Position numbers and translations under genes: made by a program. A stretch of DNA of 64,000 nucleotides from Bacteroidota bacterium (GTDB taxonomy: Bacteria; Bacteroidota; Ignavibacteria; Tepidaquicellales; Tepidaquicellaceae), in the NCBI GenBank assembly GCA_018266835.1, contig JAFDZP010000004.1, positions 248,001 to 312,000 of the forward strand, written 5' to 3'. Shown piece after piece: positions 52,898 to 61,752 of this stretch (position 1 is the first letter of the stretch; every line of letters starts with the position of its first letter). The notes under the pieces were generated by a model. It did not search any database and was not told the DNA's origin. It saw nothing but the letters and a program-made list of their open reading frames with translations.

Positions 52898-53824
52898 TTG
52901 CCTATGAAAAAAATATTTTACATTTTTATATTTATAATTTTATCTCATAATGTATTCGCCCAGCCGAGATATATCCAGACATTCGATGCAGTTAGTCCAG
53001 GTTCTCTACCAGGAGGATGGCAGGCAATCAATAATTCGGGATTCACAATCCGCCCAAGCGCGCAATGGCAGGTAAGAGATTCGGGGCAGTATATTTCATA
53101 CTTATCACCATTCACCAGTACCCGTTCACGAAGCGGTAAAAGGGCTATAAGTGTAAATTATTATTCTGCACTCATAGATTCAGTTGCTAATATGTTTGGT
53201 ACTTCAGATGCATGGCTTATCTCTCCCGCGCTCAGCACTATTGCAGGTGATTCGTTAAGATTTTTTGCAACAGGTTGCTACAATAACAATCAGGATAGCT
53301 TACAGATATGGGTCTCAACAACGAACGGTTCAATATCAAGTTTTACAAGAAGGCTTGGAACTATTAAATGGCTGCCGGGAAGCCAGTATGGAAAATTTAC
53401 GCGATATGCATATTCACTTAACGGTTTAACGCCGGGCACGGTTTATATCGGCTTCAGATATTTTATGGACTGCACAGGCGGCGACGGATATATGGTACAG
53501 ATAGATGACTTTGCGCTGGGAATAAACGTTGGCGTAGAAAATAACACTACCGGCATACCTTCAAAATATGATTTAGGGCAGAACTATCCTAACCCATTTA
53601 ATCCCAATACTACAATAAGATTTGATTTACCTGAAAAATCTTCTTATGAATTTTCAGTTTATAATATTTTAGGGATGAAAGTTTATGAAACGGGCGAAGA
53701 GAATTTATCACCGGGCTCATACAACTTAAATTTAAACATGAGTACTTTTGCCAGCGGAGTATATTTTTATACTCTCAGAGCCGGAGATTTTTTTGAAAGA
53801 AAACAAATGGTGCTTGTGAAATAA
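52898..53824 (+). CDS. Secreted choice-of-anchor/cleaved-adhesin-like protein with T9SS sorting domain
   Basis: 308 aa with signal peptide (near NVFAQ). The mature domain (about 22-215) has the pattern of cleaved-adhesin or MAM-like jellyrolls: TFDAVSPGSLPGGWQAINN at the start, SDAWLISPALSTIAGDSLRF, SLQIWVSTTNG, and YIGFRYFMDCTGGDGYMVQI ending in D-D-F-A-L-G. The C-terminal T9SS domain begins GQNYPNPFNPNTTIRFDLP. Probably a surface adhesion or carbohydrate-binding protein. Confidence 0.87.
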   Translation: MPMKKIFYIFIFIILSHNVFAQPRYIQTFDAVSPGSLPGGWQAINNSGFTIRPSAQWQVRDSGQYISYLSPFTSTRSRSGKRAISVNYYSALIDSVANMFGTSDAWLISPALSTIAGDSLRFFATGCYNNNQDSLQIWVSTTNGSISSFTRRLGTIKWLPGSQYGKFTRYAYSLNGLTPGTVYIGFRYFMDCTGGDGYMVQIDDFALGINVGVENNTTGIPSKYDLGQNYPNPFNPNTTIRFDLPEKSSYEFSVYNILGMKVYETGEENLSPGSYNLNLNMSTFASGVYFYTLRAGDFFERKQMVLVK

Positions 53825-53876
53825 ATCCTGTAATAAGAATTAATTTTTAATCAATAAATAAACCCCCAAACCCCAA

Positions 53877-54935
53877 ATGAACAAAACAAAAACTCTGTTA
53901 TTCGTTCTTCTATTCTTTCTGTTATTTTCATCGGTAAAGTTATCAGCTCAAAACAATTATTCAATTCCTGCGCAGTCACCTTTCACACATCAGGCAGGCA
54001 TAGCATTTAACGTACTGTTTACAAACTGGCTTCAGGACCCCAGCATAATGTATGATGCCGATAAAAAGAACAAATGCGCTACGGATAGATTAACTGCAAT
54101 CACAAAAAGATTTAAGCTTGTAAGAATTTACTCATTTCTCATCGGCGGATTTGAGAATACCGGAACGCTTGACCCGGACGCAGCAGCACTGATGAATGTA
54201 ATGAAAGCCGATAAGGATGTGGAAGGAGTTATCGGTACATCAAATGATAAAGGATGGTTTTTAAATTCTGATAACGTAGATACATGGGTATCAAAATTAA
54301 AAGATGAGCTGGGTGATAATATTTCTCAGGTAAAGTGTATTCTTATAGGTAATGAAGTAAACGCTAACGGCTTCAGTCCCGATGATATAAAAACAATAAT
54401 GGATAATTATAAAAGCGCTTTAGGAGATCTGAATATACCTGTTACTTTTTCAGTTACAAATTTAGCTCCGCAAGCAGGCGGAACTACTGAAGAGGCTTTA
54501 GTTGAAGTCCTTGTAAATAACTGGGATGCAAAATGGAACGGCGGATTTCCGTTTGTGTTTATTGACCCGTATCCGGATGCGCCCGGTATCGGAAATCCCG
54601 CAGGAGTATTTGACTGGCAGTCGAGAGTAACAAAATATTATCAGACAAAATATCCAAAGCTTCAGATTTTCATAGGAGAAACAGGCGCTGAAGGTTCTAC
54701 AAGTGATGCTGTTGAGCTTCCTGTAATAAACGGTCTTCTATCGCAGCTGGATATTCAGTATAAAGCTCATGGAAAAACCGTGCCTACATTTTTAATGGAA
54801 GCGCTGGATGAGCCGCGCAAATCAGGCTCGCCGCCTCAGGGCAATATGGGAATATTTAAGGATAATAATGACCCGATGCAGGGCAGCACGATTTCCATCA
54901 AGAGCGGAATATCGGTACCTGACTGGATAAAATAA
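53877..54935 (+). CDS. GH17-like beta-1,3-glucanase (secreted)
   Basis: 352 aa with signal peptide (near LSAQ). TIM-barrel features of glycoside hydrolase family 17: FKLVRIYSFLIGGFENTG, CILIGNEVNANGF with the acid/base Glu, and IFIGETGAEGSTS with the nucleophile Glu about 120 residues later; FVFIDPYPDAPG precedes it. It would cleave laminarin-like beta-1,3-glucan. Unlike its two upstream neighbours it lacks a T9SS domain, so it should remain periplasmic or leave by another route. Confidence 0.78.
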   Translation: MNKTKTLLFVLLFFLLFSSVKLSAQNNYSIPAQSPFTHQAGIAFNVLFTNWLQDPSIMYDADKKNKCATDRLTAITKRFKLVRIYSFLIGGFENTGTLDPDAAALMNVMKADKDVEGVIGTSNDKGWFLNSDNVDTWVSKLKDELGDNISQVKCILIGNEVNANGFSPDDIKTIMDNYKSALGDLNIPVTFSVTNLAPQAGGTTEEALVEVLVNNWDAKWNGGFPFVFIDPYPDAPGIGNPAGVFDWQSRVTKYYQTKYPKLQIFIGETGAEGSTSDAVELPVINGLLSQLDIQYKAHGKTVPTFLMEALDEPRKSGSPPQGNMGIFKDNNDPMQGSTISIKSGISVPDWIK

Positions 54936-54960
54936 ATTAACTGAGTTGAGTTAAGTTATA

Positions 54961-55000
54961 GGCGGCTTCGGAATGAAAAACTTCCGCAGCCGTTTTTTTT
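54961..55000 (+). terminator. Rho-independent terminator
   Basis: CGGC/GCCG (54963-54966 with 54989-54992) and CGGAA/TTCCG (54969-54973 with 54982-54986), followed by eight T. The rest of the 389-bp gap to 55324 holds only the hairpins listed next and no gene. Confidence 0.85.
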
Positions 55001-55205
55001 ATGCTGCCATCAGGCTTTGTTTAAAATAAAAATCAGGTCAAGACCATTCCGAAATTCTCACCCGCTAATAGGTAAAAAAATTATTCTACGTTTGAAATTA
55101 TTTTTGTGATTATTATTTTCATAGCTGCTGTTCTCATGCTTGATTTAAGAAACGAATGTTAACATATGCTTTGTTCTTTAATAAAAAATTTCTCCGGCAA
55201 TACAA

Positions 55206-55239
55206 TAAAAAACGCACTCTTTAATATAAAAAGGTGCGT
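55206..55239 (-). terminator. Minus-strand rho-independent terminator
   Basis: ACGCAC 55212-55217 with GTGCGT 55234-55239, extended by CTTT/AAAG, and a T-run on the minus strand (A-run 55206-55212). It would end the patatin gene(s). Confidence 0.65.
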
Positions 55240-55265
55240 CACTGATAAAACTACAATTTAGATGA

Positions 55266-55289
55266 AAACTTACGAAGGGGCGTAAGTTT
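55266..55289. other. Perfect hairpin AAACTTACG / CGTAAGTTT
   Basis: 9-bp perfect arms at 55266-55274 and 55281-55289 around AAGGGG, 36 bp beyond the stop of the minus-strand patatin gene. Possibly a processing or stability hairpin in its 3'-UTR. Confidence 0.5.
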
Positions 55290-55324
55290 CGCTATATGTT
55301 TTTATAATAGTTTAAAAGGCAGTT

Positions 55325-56239
55325 TTACTCCTTAACTTTTCTTTTGATGATAGCCTTAATTGAGTCAATATTTTCCATAGCGACGGTATATCCCGCATCG
55401 TAAACTTGTTTATCGAACGCATCGCTCAGCAGAGGGAATTGTGAAAGTTTTGGCTCCAGCAAAATATCGGCTCCCGGAACAATTGTTTCTTTTACTCTGT
55501 AAGCTGCTATCTGATAAGATCTCGCTAACACATCTATAAAGTTTTTAACTTCAGGAGTTGTGTTTAGTATGCTCATCAAATCAATTGCAATTATTACATC
55601 AGGGTTATAAGTTTTGGCAATATCTACTGCCACACCGTCAAGCACTCCTCCGTCCACTAAAATCATTCCATACATTTTCACGGGTTCAAATATCATTGGG
55701 ATTGCGCAGGAAGAATTTACAGATGGAGCAAGAGGTCCGGATGAGAGTGCAATAGTTTTGCCGCTTATCAAATCAGTTGTAACAGCAACGAATGGAATTT
55801 GCGTATCTTCTATGTTTTTTACTTTAACATGGTCTGTAATATATTGCTGAAGATTTTCTCCGGTTACAAAGCCGGTAATTGAATTGAACAAAGAAGCATT
55901 AAAAATCTCTTTTGATTTTATACTCATTCCGATTTTCTTTACGGTATCGCTGTTTGGATAGCTTGCGTACATTGCGCCCACGAAGCTGCCTGCACTGGTA
56001 CCGACAATTAAATCAATTGGAATATTATTTTCTTCAAGCACTTTAAGAACTCCAACGTGCGCCATTCCCAGAAATGCTCCTCCGCCCAGCACAACGGCAA
56101 CTCTTGGTTTTGATTTTAATACTCTCGGGGGAGGCATAGTTTTCGGAGTATCAATCTCCATGAAAGAAGATGAACAGGAAGAAAGAATAAATGCGAACAT
56201 CGAACAGTAAATGAGAAAAAGATGTTTTTGGAGTTTCAT
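55325..56239 (-). CDS. Patatin-like phospholipase lipoprotein (copy A)
   Basis: 304 aa from ATG 56239, which gives a proper lipoprotein signal (FAFILSSC lipobox); a longer frame from 56284 adds a non-signal stretch. Patatin hydrolase: oxyanion loop VVLGGGAFLGMAHVG, nucleophile in IVGTSAGSFVGAMYAS, catalytic Asp in LVDGGVLDGVAVDIA. Predicted location is the periplasmic face of a membrane, acting on phospholipids or lipid esters. Tandem with copy B. Confidence 0.9.
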   Translation of the reverse strand: MKLQKHLFLIYCSMFAFILSSCSSSFMEIDTPKTMPPPRVLKSKPRVAVVLGGGAFLGMAHVGVLKVLEENNIPIDLIVGTSAGSFVGAMYASYPNSDTVKKIGMSIKSKEIFNASLFNSITGFVTGENLQQYITDHVKVKNIEDTQIPFVAVTTDLISGKTIALSSGPLAPSVNSSCAIPMIFEPVKMYGMILVDGGVLDGVAVDIAKTYNPDVIIAIDLMSILNTTPEVKNFIDVLARSYQIAAYRVKETIVPGADILLEPKLSQFPLLSDAFDKQVYDAGYTVAMENIDSIKAIIKRKVKE

Positions 56240-56287
56240 AAATTTATCAGAGATTAAGGAGTAAATTAATTTATTCTCTTGCATAAA

Positions 56288-56314
56288 AAAAGCCCGTTTA
56301 AATGACGGGCTTTT
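56288..56314 (-). terminator. Rho-independent terminator between the patatin genes
   Basis: AAAAGCCCGT 56288-56297 pairs with ACGGGCTTTT 56305-56314, 7-nt loop; runs of A and T on both sides make it work in either direction. It would end transcription from copy B before copy A. Confidence 0.85.
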
Positions 56315-56343
56315 AAAATTTGATTTTGGAATTTTTAGAATTT

Positions 56344-57261
56344 CTATTTTACTTTTTCAGATATGATTCTCTTTATTTCTTCAATTTTATCTTTCGCTGC
56401 TTTATATCCTGCATCATATATTTGTTTATCGTACTGGTCACTTAATGGAGGAAACTGGTCAACCTTTGGATTTAAAACAACATCGGCCAGACTTGCGTTA
56501 TGATTACCGATATTGATGGCATTTACCTGTCCGCCTCTTCTTAAAACATCGATGAAAGTTTTTATTTCGCTTGCTTTACCGGGGGGAAGAACTGACATCA
56601 GGTTAATTGCAATTACAACATCGGGGTTGTACTCTTTTGCAATATCTACTGCAACGTTATTCCATACTCCGCCGTCAACTAAAACCATTCCATACATTTT
56701 TACCGGTTCAAAAACCATAGGAATAGCGCATGAGGAATTTACGGATGGTGCAATGGGTCCCGACGAAAGAGGAATAGTTTTACCGCTAATTAAATCTGAA
56801 GTTATCGCCACAAAAGGAATTTTTAAATCTTCTATATTTTTAATTTTGATATGTTCATTTATGTACTCCTGGAGGTTTTCTCCGGTTACAAAACCAACCA
56901 TTGAATTAAAAATAGATGCGTTAAAAATTTCTTCTGCTTTTACTTTAGATGCTAAAACTCTCAGCGAATCACTATTAGGATTATTTGCATACATTGCGCC
57001 TACAAAACTTCCGACGCTTGTGCCTACGATTAAATCAATGGGAATATTATTTTCTTCAAAAACTTTCAAAGCGCCAAGATGTGCCATTCCTAAAAAAGCT
57101 CCTCCGCCAAGTACCAAAGCAACACGGGGTTTTTTATCCAGCTTTCTGGGCGGCGGCATAGTTTTAGGAGAATCAATTACCATGAAGGAAGACGAGCAGG
57201 AAGAAAGGACAAATGAGAATACTAAAAAAATACTGATAATGAAATATTTAGGGGTTTTCAT
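56344..57261 (-). CDS. Patatin-like phospholipase lipoprotein (copy B)
   Basis: 305 aa from ATG 57261 (MKTPKYFIISIFLVFSFVLS, then SCSSS lipobox). Same motifs as copy A: VLGGGAFLGMAHLGALK, IVGTSVGSFVGAMYAN with the nucleophile Ser (Ala replaced by Val beside it), and LVDGGVWNNVAVDIA for the Asp. The shared beginning SSSFMxIDxPKTMPPPR of the mature chains shows a recent duplication. Both copies have their own transcription signals. Confidence 0.9.
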   Translation of the reverse strand: MKTPKYFIISIFLVFSFVLSSCSSSFMVIDSPKTMPPPRKLDKKPRVALVLGGGAFLGMAHLGALKVFEENNIPIDLIVGTSVGSFVGAMYANNPNSDSLRVLASKVKAEEIFNASIFNSMVGFVTGENLQEYINEHIKIKNIEDLKIPFVAITSDLISGKTIPLSSGPIAPSVNSSCAIPMVFEPVKMYGMVLVDGGVWNNVAVDIAKEYNPDVVIAINLMSVLPPGKASEIKTFIDVLRRGGQVNAINIGNHNASLADVVLNPKVDQFPPLSDQYDKQIYDAGYKAAKDKIEEIKRIISEKVK

Positions 57262-57439
57262 TTTTTGATAAATTTGGGGTTTGAAGTGCAATAAAATAAC
57301 TAACTTTTTCTAAAATCTAACTGATAATTTTTATAAATATTTTTATTAATTTTTTTGAGATTTTAAACAACTTAGTAACTGATTCTCAGAAAAGTACAAT
57401 TTAAAGCTAAAAACAATCAAATAGCAGTTTGTAAATTTT

Positions 57440-57455
57440 TGGCACGGGGTTTGAA
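57440..57455 (+). promoter_or_regulatory. Sigma-54-like promoter TGGCAC-N5-TTGAA
   Basis: TGGCAC matches the -24 element fully; the -12 element reads TTGAA, so the GC is GA. The spacing is right, and the ATG at 57481 follows after 25 bp. Less certain than the site at 23904. Confidence 0.45.
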
Positions 57456-57480
57456 TAAGTGTAATATAGAATATAAAAAA

Positions 57481-57744
57481 ATGAACTCACTCTCTTACAT
57501 AATACTGACATCCGGAGTACAAATAATGGGGCTTATTGCCTTCTATTTTGTACATATCAACTACAGGAAGAGACAGCAATTGAAGTTCACTGCAGTTGTG
57601 AAAAGAATAATGAACGTAAGAACTAAAGAAGAATTTCAGCAGATATTTAAAAGATTTGCAAATAATGAAATTCGCACACTCTCATACGGACAGAAAAATG
57701 AGTTATTAGAACTTGCAGATATTTTGAATAACAACCTTATATAA
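57481..57744 (+). CDS. Small single-pass membrane protein, unknown
   Basis: 87 aa from ATG 57481, the first start after the promoter-like site; a TTG-containing longer frame from 57439 overlaps that site. One membrane helix (residues about 4-23, YIILTSGVQIMGLIAFYFV), then a basic, helical cytoplasmic part (KRQQLKFTAVVKRIMNVRTK and QQIFKRFANNEIRTL). No family recognised. Followed by a terminator at 57779-57810. Confidence 0.6.
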   Translation: MNSLSYIILTSGVQIMGLIAFYFVHINYRKRQQLKFTAVVKRIMNVRTKEEFQQIFKRFANNEIRTLSYGQKNELLELADILNNNLI

Positions 57745-57778
57745 AAATAAATTTTCCTTTCGTAAAAATAATGATAAT

Positions 57779-57810
57779 ACCGCTTTCGGGGGAGTTGAGA
57801 GCGGTGTTTT
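57779..57810 (+). terminator. Probable terminator, ACCGCT / AGCGGT
   Basis: ACCGCT 57779-57784 pairs with AGCGGT 57800-57805, followed by GTTTTATTTT. Confidence 0.65.
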
Positions 57811-57820
57811 ATTTTCTGTC

Positions 57821-59266
57821 TCAAATCATTTTTTCCATTTTATCCAATATATAGTATCTGTAGAAATATTGAGTATTCTTCTTTGCTTCTTTGTAAACTG
57901 CTATATCAAGCTTAGTATTACTCATAAGGCTTTTTATAATTTCGTTAAAGTATTTAAGCGAGTTTTCTGTTGCATCTGATTCCACCTTCACTCTTTCTTT
58001 CCCTTCACGCTCAAGCTGCTTTATTGATTTCACCATTGATGCCGCTGATTCGTACATTCCCAATTCAATGTAGTTCATCATATAATAAAATCTTACATTC
58101 ACTTTTTCGACTAATTCAGAATATTTTATTTTATTGAGATGCTCAAGTGATTTTTCATATTTCTTTAGTCTCAAATTTAAAAGAGCCATGCTGTAGTTGT
58201 ATTCATTAACTTTCAGGTCTTCATCAATATAATTTATATATTCTTCCAGAAAATTTTCTGCCCACTCGTATTCACCTAAGCCCATAGCATTTACAAAAGT
58301 ATTCTGTAACGTTGCCGCTGAAAAATTGGGGATAGTATTGTTAGGATAAATCTTTAACTCACAAAATTTTTTGCGAAGGTCGAAAATTTCTTCAAGAGGA
58401 ATTGACCTCAATCCTCCTAAATCAGTCAGCTCTTTAAAATGAATACAAATATCTTCAGCAGAAAAATTATTTATATTACTTAGCAGTAATTCTTTTACTT
58501 CAAAGTATTCTTCATCGGTAAAATTTTCTTTAACAAATTTATTTAACATGTACTGCATTTTTACTATAGTGCCAAATTTATCCTCTGTAGAGTTTATATA
58601 TTTTAAAAAATTTTCAGGCTTAACCGTGTTTAAAAAGTAATTAATTATTTTATTATTTTCTTCCTCCGGTCTTACAACTTTAATAATAGATAAGTAGTAT
58701 GCAAGGGATGAGTACTTATTCAGAAAATCCAGCATAAGAGCAGATGCAGCTGAATTCAAAGCATCGTTTATTCTCTTTTTATTTAGAGGACGAATATTAA
58801 CAAGATTCCTGTGTATCAGTCTTTCCATTTTATAAAAGTAATGGAAATGGTCTTCATGAAATTTATCATCTCCCGTCTTTCTTTTTTTGAAATCACTTAT
58901 TGTTTTGAGTGATTGCTCGTAACATCTTCTTTCCGATAATGATTTAGCAAGGTTCAGATCAATTGAATCATTCTGTTGCGCAAATTTTTCATAAGATAAA
59001 AATTTCTTCAGGATGTTACCAAAATCTGAAAAGAGATTTAATATAGATTTTTGCTTAAACTCTTTACCGGGATACAATTTCTTATGAATTGCTTCATCCT
59101 CAAGTTTTTTGCCCGTAAAATCGGGATAAGTCTTTACTATTTCAGTGTACAATTCTTTTAACTTTTCAATAGAATTGAAATATGGGGAATTGATGAAATC
59201 TCCTAAGGATTTTAACTCAGGCTTACTTAGTGTTTTTAATATTTCTACAGTGTTTTGTGGCAGCAT
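57821..59266 (-). CDS. Helical-repeat (TPR-like) protein of unknown function
   Basis: 481 aa, almost all helical. The N-terminus (KTLSKPELKSLGDFINSPYF, then KLYPGKEFKQKSILNLFSDF) is typical of a family of large uncharacterised proteins in Bacteroidetes-like genomes; TPR-like helix pairs follow (YEWAENFLEEYINYID, YSMALLNLRLKKYEKSLEHL). No signal peptide or catalytic motif. A scaffold or regulator is the most that can be said. Confidence 0.75.
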   Translation of the reverse strand: MLPQNTVEILKTLSKPELKSLGDFINSPYFNSIEKLKELYTEIVKTYPDFTGKKLEDEAIHKKLYPGKEFKQKSILNLFSDFGNILKKFLSYEKFAQQNDSIDLNLAKSLSERRCYEQSLKTISDFKKRKTGDDKFHEDHFHYFYKMERLIHRNLVNIRPLNKKRINDALNSAASALMLDFLNKYSSLAYYLSIIKVVRPEEENNKIINYFLNTVKPENFLKYINSTEDKFGTIVKMQYMLNKFVKENFTDEEYFEVKELLLSNINNFSAEDICIHFKELTDLGGLRSIPLEEIFDLRKKFCELKIYPNNTIPNFSAATLQNTFVNAMGLGEYEWAENFLEEYINYIDEDLKVNEYNYSMALLNLRLKKYEKSLEHLNKIKYSELVEKVNVRFYYMMNYIELGMYESAASMVKSIKQLEREGKERVKVESDATENSLKYFNEIIKSLMSNTKLDIAVYKEAKKNTQYFYRYYILDKMEKMI

Positions 59267-59710
59267 AAATTCGGGAAAATTGTTAAAGGTTATTTAACTG
59301 ATAATTCATATAATAACATCTTTGCAACGAATTTAATCAATGGGGATTTTTCAGGAAAAATAAGGATTAATCTTCCTGCACGTAATATATAGAATTTTTA
59401 ATTTGCTTCAACTGAAAATCACAATAACGAATTCTTAAAAATGTTAGTTCCTGAAGTTCAAATTTCCTTGCATAGAATTAGAAAAGAAATTCTTTCAATT
59501 ATTCTTGGAGAAGTCTGGTGGTGGGATTTTTATGAAAAGGAAATTCTACTTTTAAGACTGTTAACTAATTGCAACATCTCTGCATTCAAACTCTTAAAGA
59601 AAGTTTTAAAATATTCCTGTTGGTTTTCGTTTCTGATTTAACTCTGAAATTTTTTGTAACTCGTTTTAAAAAAATATTATTTGTAAAATGATTCACATTA
59701 AATTTTATTT
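59267..59710. other. 444-bp intergenic region, no supported gene
   Basis: It contains one 66-codon frame (59441-59641, MLVPEVQISLHRIRKEILSI) without Shine-Dalgarno or recognisable homology; it may be a gene remnant. Otherwise only AT-rich sequence that should include the promoters of the flanking divergent genes. Confidence 0.5.
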
Positions 59711-60355
59711 ATGCTTAAAGCAAAAAATGAAAATCAGAAAAGAATTTTATGCTATGGCGATTCGTTAACATGGGGTTACAATCCCGCTGACGGAACACGA
59801 TTTGCTTATCACGAAACCTGGCCAGGAGTTATGGAAAGATCTCTGGGAGAAAGCTATAAAGTAATTGTGGAAGCGCTTACAGCCCGCACAACTTGCTGGG
59901 ACTTGCCTTACGCTCCCGATAGAAACGGAAGTAAATTTTTACCGATGCTGCTGGAATCTCACGCTCCGCTTGATATGGTAATAATAATGCTCGGCATAAA
60001 TGATTTAATGCATCTAAGCGGAAAAACGGCTGATGAATCTGCGTGGGGACTGCTTTCACTTATTCGTATTGCTTATACACCGTTGTTCGGAGGAACTCCT
60101 CCCAAGATATTGATAATTGCTCCTCCTGTTCCCGGTAAAATGTCTGATTTCAGTCGTGAAGGATTTGGCGTCGCGGAAGAAGAAATTAAAAAATTACCCG
60201 CTGCCCAAAAGATTGTAGCAGAGACTGCTCTGTGTGATTTTATGGATTCAAATGATTTTATAAAAGTGGATAGTGTGGACGGCTTGCATCCGATGCCTGA
60301 CCAATATAAGATTTTGGGAGAAGCAGTTGCGGAGAGAGTGAGGAAGATTCTATGA
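59711..60355 (+). CDS. SGNH/GDSL-family hydrolase (arylesterase-like)
   Basis: 214 aa, no signal peptide. Block I LCYGDSLTWGYNPADGTRFA with the Ser nucleophile, block III MLGINDLMH with the oxyanion Asn, and block V VDGLHPMPDQYKILGEAVAE with the Asp-x-x-His pair. The GDSLTWG + GT(R) form is like cytoplasmic arylesterases and acyl-CoA thioesterase-related SGNH enzymes. Its stop overlaps the start of the next gene (ATGA). Confidence 0.9.
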   Translation: MLKAKNENQKRILCYGDSLTWGYNPADGTRFAYHETWPGVMERSLGESYKVIVEALTARTTCWDLPYAPDRNGSKFLPMLLESHAPLDMVIIMLGINDLMHLSGKTADESAWGLLSLIRIAYTPLFGGTPPKILIIAPPVPGKMSDFSREGFGVAEEEIKKLPAAQKIVAETALCDFMDSNDFIKVDSVDGLHPMPDQYKILGEAVAERVRKIL

Positions 60356-61278
60356 AGAACACAAAATATACTAAAGAGTTTTTATCAGATTTAACTTTGA
60401 GGGAAACTCAAAAGCTTTTAAAAACAGATGAAGATTTTAAAGTTTTCTTTGCAGAATACTTAGAAAAAGAATTCCCCAACTTAGAAGAAAATATAAACAA
60501 TTTTGCAAAAATTGTTAAACATGCTGTTGAGATTGTTTCAGAATCTATCAGAACATTCAATAGCAAGTTAACTGAATTAGGAAGTGAATTATATGAGGCA
60601 TTTAAGCCAAATCTAGAAATAATTGATTTAAATAAATCCCTTTACAAGAAGGGTTGGGTTTTGTCACCATATTTACTTAACGAAAAAAATCAGAAGTATT
60701 TTAGCATAAAGTTTTTAAGTGAAATAGATAACACAAAGAAACTTGATAGACATTATCAAGATTTCTTAACGAAGAAAAGTTTTTATCACTTAGAAAAAAT
60801 GGTGATATCATGGAATTCAAATAAGTTTTTTAAACGAAGGAGTAAATCTTTAATTGATTCAGTAAATATTTTAAGATTAGTCATTTCAAATAAACAAGAA
60901 AAGATAAATATTAGCAATTTTGTCCTTCCATTTTTAATTGCACAAATAGATGGGATTGTTTATGATTTTTTAGAAAAAAAAGGATATACTTTTGATAGAA
61001 CTAGAATTCATAAAAACAATAGATCGGTAAAGAAATTTGAATGGATACAAGAGGAAGAAACTAACTTGCAATATTATTCTATAGTTGATTTTATTGAAAA
61101 TGTTCTTTTTGGTGTTTCTTTTCCTAAACAGAATATAAAAAACAAAGTATTTTACAATAGAAATAAAATCATGCATGGCGAAAATTTAAAATATGGAACA
61201 ATGAAAAATGTTTTAAGAACATACTTAATTCTTGATTATTTGTCTAAGGTTACGGATAAAGATAATACTACGAAATAA
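60352..61278 (+). CDS. HEPN-like protein, possible RNase/defence protein
   Basis: 308 aa, not matched to a named family over its length. Helical throughout with a late FYNRNKIMHGENLKYGTMKN segment; RNKIMH has the R-N-x3-H form of the HEPN RNase site, and the following HG is as in ApeA-like abortive-infection HEPN domains. Base composition is visibly more AT-rich than the flanking genes, and it is translationally coupled to the SGNH gene. Could also be a non-enzymatic helical protein. Confidence 0.6.
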   Translation: MKNTKYTKEFLSDLTLRETQKLLKTDEDFKVFFAEYLEKEFPNLEENINNFAKIVKHAVEIVSESIRTFNSKLTELGSELYEAFKPNLEIIDLNKSLYKKGWVLSPYLLNEKNQKYFSIKFLSEIDNTKKLDRHYQDFLTKKSFYHLEKMVISWNSNKFFKRRSKSLIDSVNILRLVISNKQEKINISNFVLPFLIAQIDGIVYDFLEKKGYTFDRTRIHKNNRSVKKFEWIQEEETNLQYYSIVDFIENVLFGVSFPKQNIKNKVFYNRNKIMHGENLKYGTMKNVLRTYLILDYLSKVTDKDNTTK

Positions 61279-61280
61279 AA

Positions 61281-61706
61281 CTATATTGATTTAATTTTTT
61301 CAGTAAAAGCATATTTAGGCAAAAGCAGGGCTGTGATATAACACTCTATAGCTTTTCTTTTTATAAATTCATCTTCTAAAATCCACTTCACAGAGCATTT
61401 ATCTTTTAAAAATTTCTTAGCTGTATTATTACATATTACTTCCATTAAAGTGTTATCGTTAACTAACTTTTTTTTGAAATTAGCACTTGATTTGTTTCCC
61501 ATAAGATGATTTCTATATAATCTTTCAGATAAATTATTTGATTCTCCAATATATAAAATTTCTTTTCTTTCTTTTTCAACTATCATATATACTCCTGGGC
61601 ATTTAGGAGTTGTAGAAATTTGCAATGTATTATACGGAATTTCTTTGGCTTTTGATAGGTTGACTAATGAAGTTTCTAATTCAGCTTTCCATTTTTTAAT
61701 TTCCAT
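61281..61706 (-). CDS. GIY-YIG nuclease-domain protein
   Basis: 141 aa. The domain spans about residues 35-125: PGVYMIVEKERKEILYIGES gives the GIY (here GVY) and YIG strands, NNLSERLYRNH the catalytic Arg region, and the Glu of KAIECYITALLLPKYAF the metal ligand. The N-terminal 30 residues are helical. No second domain, so it resembles small stand-alone GIY-YIG proteins found in mobile and defence loci. It faces the HEPN-like gene tail to tail with 2 bp between stops and shares its AT-richness. Confidence 0.82.
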   Translation of the reverse strand: MEIKKWKAELETSLVNLSKAKEIPYNTLQISTTPKCPGVYMIVEKERKEILYIGESNNLSERLYRNHLMGNKSSANFKKKLVNDNTLMEVICNNTAKKFLKDKCSVKWILEDEFIKRKAIECYITALLLPKYAFTEKIKSI

Positions 61707-61752
61707 ACACTTTTTCTATTGAATTTTAATTAACTTACTATTGTAATTTTCT

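Noticed and set aside
56513-57268. 251-codon frame opposite the patatin copy B gene
   Set aside because: Antisense to a gene with all catalytic motifs; frame openness follows from the codon use of the true gene.
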